DNA of 64,000 nt from Muricea muricata (taxonomy: Eukaryota; Cnidaria; Anthozoa; Malacalcyonacea; Plexauridae), in the NCBI GenBank assembly GCA_963855995.1, contig OY979717.1, positions 13,023,001-13,087,000 of the forward strand, read 5' to 3'. Made by a program: the position numbers and the translations under genes. Shown here one piece after another: positions 60,040 to 64,000 of the stretch; the stretch's first letter is position 1, and the number at the start of each line of letters is the position of its first letter. The notes under the pieces were generated by a model, which worked only from the letters and a program-made list of their open reading frames with translations, had not been told where the DNA came from and ran no database searches.

Positions 60040-61014
60040 GATGTCAAAAAGTTGGCTGGAGCTGCCAGTGGTACAGCTTCGTGGTGCACCAATGTTGGCA
60101 ACGAGCGTGATGTCAGTCCTCACAGACAACGAGGGGGATGGTCTGGATGACATGGCAGAAGGCTTGATGCAGCGCTACATTAGCGCCAACATACCACCAC
60201 CAAAGGTCCTGTACGTTGACCGGGACTGCTGTTCAACAAGATCCAAGCAACAGTTTTACAGATTCCCAGAGATATTGGTGAGACTGGACATCTGGCACTT
60301 TATGAGAAGATTGGCCGTGGCATGCTGCTCAGAGTCCCATGCTCTTTATTGCACGTTTATGTTACATCTATCTGGCACCATCTTCGAGTGGGATCCCTAG
60401 GTCACCGACAGACTCTACAGTGCCAAGCAGACCCACCTGTCAGCATCGGGGCTTCTTAGAATAGAAAACAGGGACATTGCCAAACATATCAGCAAAAGGG
60501 AACTGGCTACCCATTGTAAAAGGTGCACCCGAGAGTCTGAGGAGTGCTTTTGTCTCATTCAACAACTTCTCGAGACCTTCTTTTCAGATCTTGGGAAAAA
60601 CACAATGGGTATCCCACTCCTTGATGCTGATCGTACTTGGCAAATTTGAGAGCAACAGCAACGACATCTACCTTGCATCCAAGATCCAGAGGGGATTGCC
60701 CTGTACACACGCACAGGTTATATGACAAAAGGCAACTACAAATTACCCGTCTACAGATGCGCAAGGGGTTCTACATCGCTCGAGTCATTCCACTTGCACA
60801 TTGCAAGATTATTCCAGGGTCAACAGCGAGTGATGTGACGTTCCAGGCGTACCTGTTGGAGGGTATGGTGAGGTGGAACCAGGACAGGGAACTGCAAGCA
60901 ATAGATGGTCAACCACCAGCTGAACGCACATACAACAGTGCACTCAAGAATGAAGTCAACCGATTGACCAAGCTTGTGTATGGTGGACCATTGCTGCCAA
61001 ACTAGTATACACAG
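60040..61014 (+). pseudogene. Copy B core exon: DDE-like nuclease domain, decayed
   Basis: Follows TTTTCAAAAG. Begins DVKKLAGAASGTASWCTNVG. After a frameshift near 60108: MSVLTDNEGDGLDDMAEGLM, PPPKVLYVDRDCC, VRLDIWHFMRR, SESHALYCTFM, then TAG at 60398, LYSAKQTHLSASGLLRIE, TGA at 60647, YKLPVYRCARGSTSLESFHL, another frameshift and SDVTFQAYLLEGMVRWNQDR. The order of conserved acids suggests a DDE triad: D at 60218-60220, D at 60287-60289 and E at 60782-60784 (in TSLESFH). This assignment is from motif pattern and context only. Two stops and several frameshifts make it inactive. Confidence 0.6.
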
Positions 61015-61104
61015 GTAGGACATGTGGTTCCCCTGACCCCCACCCCTAATCCCAAACCTACATTCTTTTACATGCAATAAAAATGTCATTCAATTTTTCA
61101 ACAG

Positions 61105-61281
61105 GCGAAAAGATTGGCATGGAGTACCTGTACTCACAAACAGGGAAAATATGGTTAACAACTCCCTTCGACCTGGATACGCCAGATAACATCCTTGTTG
61201 AGAATGAAAGCATGGACAGTCTGGATGAAGGGTTTGAAGATGATGAGTTTGAAAGTGACTTAACCATCCCAATGGCCTCAA
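61105..61281 (+). CDS. Copy B exon after core, acidic
   Basis: Follows TTCAACAG. Encodes EKIGMEYLYSQTGKIWLTTP and an acidic tail (SMDSLDEGFEDDEFES), ending CTCAA|GTAGGT. Related to copy A 51683-51792. Confidence 0.6.
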
Positions 61282-61356
61282 GTAGGTTTTGTTACACATA
61301 CAAAATCTGAAGTTACATGCTTTAGTTACCTATTCGACCTCTCTTCATTTTTCCAG

Positions 61357-61475
61357 AACCCCTTCCAGACACCGGTAATCAGGATGTGCAAGTTGCACTT
61401 GATGAAAGTCATGAAACCATTATACCAGAACCAGAAGAAACAGCAGCTGCCGATGACCTCACCACTGATGAAACG
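61357..61475 (+). CDS. Copy B acidic exon
   Basis: Between TTTTTCCAG and GAAACG|GTAAGT; encodes PLPDTGNQDVQVALDESHET and PEPEETAAADDLTTDET. Confidence 0.55.
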
Positions 61476-61580
61476 GTAAGTTACATTTCTAAACAAAAAG
61501 AGGAACATATATGTCAAGACCGAAAAAAACTATTAACACACTACGAATAGTGAGAATAAGCAAACGTTTACTCTTTTTAG

Positions 61581-61852
61581 ATCGAGACCGTTTGTCCGTC
61601 AGGTGTGATGGGTTGGCAGCAAATTGAGGACTTGGCTGAAGCCTTGTTTAATCTGCGAAGTGTTTCTATGCTTAGTTCACAAGCTGAAAATAACATCATC
61701 AGCTTGTGGAATAAGCTCCCAGAAGCACATAGGGGCAAGGTGGATTATCCCCCAAGATATAAGCCAGACTCTTCTCATACTGGACGATTCATGCAGAAAA
61801 AGACTGCAAGTAGAACCCAGACAGTCACTCTTGGAATCGTCAGTTTGAGAAG
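61581..61852 (+). CDS. Copy B last recognisable exon
   Basis: Follows CTTTTTAG. Encodes SGVMGWQQIEDLAEALFNLR, NNIISLWNKLPEAHRGKVDY and PPRYKPDSSHTGRF, ending AGAAG|GTAAAG. Matches copy A exon 8. The two exons that follow in copy A are absent. Confidence 0.6.
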
Positions 61853-61881
61853 GTAAAGCATGGCGAAGACAATAGATAAAC

Positions 61882-62200
61882 TGGTCACAGCATATTCAAT
61901 GTTAGAGCCATCTTAGATCTGAAGTTTAGAACTCTCTAGCCAATCATATGCTAACATTCTTCTAAAATTGATCTAAAATTTAATATTGCTGATCGACTCA
62001 TCGGAACGTGTTTAAAGTTCAAGATGGCGTCCAAGCGTGGAGAGGTGCGCGTGTAGCTGTTGCGAAATTAGACAAACACTGATTATGACGCAACAAACGT
62101 TGCTGCGCGAGCTAGTTTCGGCCTTCCCAAAGCTTGTGCAGCTCACGGGGTTTTCTCAAGAAGGAAAAATTTGGAACGCTGCACGAATTTGCGTGTCATC
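61882..62200 (+). repeat. Decayed partial copy of the 779-bp U6 unit
   Basis: From TGGTCACAGCATATTCAATG at 61882 the sequence follows the array unit for about 320 bp with scattered substitutions and small deletions (for example loss of part of CTCTCT, GATCG insertion near 61990). It carries CAAGATGGCGTCCAAGCG and GTGTAGCTG, variants shared with the last array unit and not with the others. It ends inside U6. Confidence 0.88.
62165..62200 (-). pseudogene. U6 3' fragment
   Basis: T-run at 62169-62165 and U6 nt 71-106 with one change (GCTGCACG for GCTTCACG on the plus strand). Truncated and without promoter. Confidence 0.85.
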
Positions 62201-62588
62201 TGCTGCAATATTGGGATTTGGGGATTTTGGAACGCTCGGTCGTCGTTTTGGGGCTTGGATCGAGTGTTTTGGAACATTGGAAATGCAAGATGGCGGATTC
62301 ACTAAGGAGTGAAATTTTCGTTCTTTCGCACATTTTTCAGCATATATGGAAAATTTATCAGGTATTTGCACAAGAAAATGCACAAGAATGGTCTACTATA
62401 TGTTCTTGAAAAAATGGTGTGTAATTTTAAAATATTATTTGATAATTTTTTAATTTTTACACGGCCTGTATATACAACTATATATGTACAAGTGTACAAC
62501 TATTTACAAATTGTTTTTCTTGGTTTTTCGTTCTTCGGCCTTTGTTTGAGCCACTGGGCTTTTGTTATGTGTCCCCCCCTCCTTGTTT
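62201..62588. other. Spacer between U6-unit fragment and copy C
   Basis: Contains GCAAGATGGCGGATTC at 62284, again the CAAGATGGCG motif, followed by AT-rich DNA. No gene supported. Confidence 0.4.
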
Positions 62589-62594
62589 GAGCAG

Positions 62595-62734
62595 TAAGTT
62601 TGCCCGTAATATCCCGTGATGGGAATGCCCAGTGTCCTTGTTCTGGGGCTGGCCACACTTTACAAGTGTATACCAGCCTCACTGTTTTTGGAGAATGGAA
62701 GGCCTTGTGCCCTCGCTGCTTCACCTTCCTTTTG
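62595..62734 (+). CDS. Candidate exon with CPC...CPRC zinc motif
   Basis: After TTTGAGCAG the frame reads SLPVISRDGNAQCPCSGAGH, then TLQVYTSLTVFGEWKALCPR and CF, with paired cysteines CPC and CPRC. It ends near TTTT|GTAGGG. It precedes copy C by about 150 bp and could be a lineage-specific exon of that copy; it is not seen in copy A or B. Confidence 0.35.
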
Positions 62735-62879
62735 TAGGGATTTCATTGGCCTTCCTCTTTCTCCAGGCTGTTGTTCTTTGCACTATAAAATAAAATCACC
62801 AAACTTGTTATTGTGTTTTTGTAGCAAATGAAGAAGATTGTGTGTGCAAGTACATCGGTTTGTTTCTTATAAATTGGTG

Positions 62880-63209
62880 ATGACAACAAGTTCCGGGTCC
62901 TCAGCCACCACACTTGTCGATGGAGCTGTGCAACAGAGCAATGTTGCTCAAAAGAAGGCGACCAGCTCTGCCGCTTCGTCTGCGCCTTCAACTTCGGGGG
63001 AAAGCGATGCGTACAATCTTGTCTGGTTTGGTCCGCATAAACTCATGTCGCGTTTCGACTTGTACCACTCTACCCGGGATGAGCACAAGAGGTATGTAAG
63101 ATCTATCCTTGAGTGTAATGTTACTCATCCTGGAGGGCAGTTGGACATGTTGAAACGTTACATTGAGAGGACAATGAAACGAGAGCAGAAAGAAGATGAG
63201 TCATTGTGA
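62880..63209 (+). CDS. Copy C: LMSRFD...YNST domain fragment
   Basis: ATG 62880 opens a 109-codon frame: MTTSSGSSATTLVDGAVQQS, then LVWFGPHKLMSRFDLYHSTR, VTHPGGQLDMLKRYIERTMK, stop TGA 63207. Compared with copy B exon 4 it is well conserved in frame. An ATG at 62838 in the same frame is also possible. There is no downstream cysteine domain or core in the window. Confidence 0.6.
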   Translation: MTTSSGSSATTLVDGAVQQSNVAQKKATSSAASSAPSTSGESDAYNLVWFGPHKLMSRFDLYHSTRDEHKRYVRSILECNVTHPGGQLDMLKRYIERTMKREQKEDESL

Positions 63210-63477
63210 CAATAGGTCAAGCCAAGATGTCATGCCAATTGCAGCAGAGATTGGGCAGTGGTATGCTGTGTATTGGAGACTGAATAACTATTGGTTTATT
63301 GGGAGAGCATTGCAAATTGAGTTGGATGGGCAGGTCACCATGGAATTTGTTCATCAAACAGCTGAAGATATAAATTGTTTTAAGCCAACCAATGACATAG
63401 ACACAGTTCTTGCAGGTGACATTTTAATTAAAATAGAATCACCAACACCACTTCTTCTTCCAGATGTTCTAGAGTAA
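63196..63477 (+). CDS. Small overlapping ORF, Tudor/SH3-like candidate
   Basis: ATG at 63196 overlaps the end of copy C in another frame. After about 15 residues it reads IGQWYAVYWRLNNYWFIGRA, VTMEFVHQTAEDINCFKPTN and AGDILIKIESPTPLLLPDVL. The W.AVYW..YW.IGRA...G.V.MEFVH pattern resembles small chromatin-type beta-barrel domains attached to cnidarian transposon proteins; this is a pattern impression. A real start may be MPIAAEIG at 63232. Confidence 0.55.
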   Translation: MSHCDNRSSQDVMPIAAEIGQWYAVYWRLNNYWFIGRALQIELDGQVTMEFVHQTAEDINCFKPTNDIDTVLAGDILIKIESPTPLLLPDVLE

Positions 63478-64000
63478 AGTTGACTGATTCCGAGTACCAA
63501 CAAGTTCAAGTTGGGAACATTTGATTGATAACATTTTGTGGTTTGTGAAAGTGTCATGTATCTTGGAGTTTAAATTTGAGCAGAGTCAACAAATATTAGA
63601 TTTAAACTTGATTAACTCGCCTTTATTTCACCAAAAAATTTAAAGTTTATTTAATGTTTTCTAGGTATGTTTGTTATTGGTCATGTGAGTCATATTTTTC
63701 TCACATGATGCTAGCTATATATGGACTACGTCTGATTAAACATGCATAGATCTGTCCACTATAATGTTGACCTAACAAAAATTTTTCATATTAATTCAAG
63801 TTAATATTATTTGTCACTGGTCACGTGAGTCACATTTTTTTGTCACGTGAGTCACACTGTATTTGTGTGATTATTTGTTAAACAAAAGATGATTGTCTAA
63901 GGAAATAAATTGAGAGTTGTGTTGTCATGTCCCAATATACTTTTTATGATATTTAGAAAAATAAAAAAATATTAAGTTGCCAGGAAAATATATAAGAATA
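63478..64000. other. AT-rich flank with repeated E-box motifs
   Basis: GGTCACGTGAGTCACATTTT at about 63819, TGTCACGTGAGTCACA at 63841 and a relative GGTCATGTGAGTCATATTTT at 63679. AATAAA occurs at 63903. No gene seen. Confidence 0.45.

Larger units (their letters stand above)
57331..61852 (+). pseudogene. Copy B: DUF6729/DDE-like transposase gene, decayed
   Basis: About twelve exons with canonical borders, organised like copy A but keeping the DDE-like core. Domains: a short start exon, a QFG..Q.KNFLWLLEND domain, a LMSRFDSYNSTQDEHKRY domain followed by a coiled-coil-like charged helix, the MWWYPPQP/FLWAPLKIWHVKL cysteine domain, the YSCDIKVMRLMRERKLGNSS segment, the core exon, an acidic region and a last exon. 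Lesions: frameshifts near 59366-59385, 59434, 59735, 60108, 60810 and 61005; stops at 60398 and 60647. Everything after the MGWQQIEDLAEA exon is missing; a U6-unit fragment starts 30 bp downstream. It cannot make a full transposase. Confidence 0.75.

Overview
The window looks like nuclear DNA of an invertebrate animal. I favour a cnidarian such as a coral or anemone, from general resemblance of the intron-containing transposon proteins; this is inference, not proof. There are no bacterial operons, no rRNA and no CRISPR. The window has two very different halves.

Positions 1-45160 are one tandem array with a 779-bp period, about 58 units, that runs off the left edge. Each unit carries, on the minus strand, a complete U6 spliceosomal snRNA gene (first full copy 711-816). 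Upstream of each gene is a textbook animal type-3 Pol III promoter: a TATA-like box near -23 to -30, a PSE-like element near -50 to -68 and an SPH/ZNF143-like distal element near -241 to -258. I count 57 complete U6 genes, one cut by the window start and one truncated at the right edge of the array. The units are almost identical; only one substitution, one 1-bp insertion and two CT expansions were seen inside the array, while the last unit carries four substitutions and a truncation. On the plus strand each unit also carries a CCAAT/CAAGATGGCG segment that resembles the first exon of the transposon genes on the right, facing the U6 gene.

Positions 45161-64000 are single-copy and AT-rich, dense in transposons. 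Three copies or fragments of a multi-exon transposase-like gene resembling the DUF6729 family occur on the plus strand. Copy A (45502-53270) is interrupted by a 3.9-kb TTAA-flanked element carrying a ~190-bp satellite and by a 175-bp hAT-type MITE with an 8-bp target duplication; it lacks the DDE core. Copy B (57331-61852) keeps a DDE-like core but has frameshifts and stops. Copy C (62880-63477) is a 5'-type fragment. Between and inside them lie a 687-bp foldback element at a TA, a palindromic MITE with a 9-bp direct repeat, a 644-bp hAT-type element nested in another palindromic element just before the start codon of copy B, and a tRNA-derived sequence.

The two halves are linked. The last array unit and a decayed fragment at 61882-62200 both contain the exon-1-like segment fused to the 3' part of U6, both break within U6 nucleotides 65-71, and both share variants absent from the bulk of the array. 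This suggests that the amplified unit arose by joining a U6 gene to transposon 5' sequence, followed by concerted evolution of the array interior.
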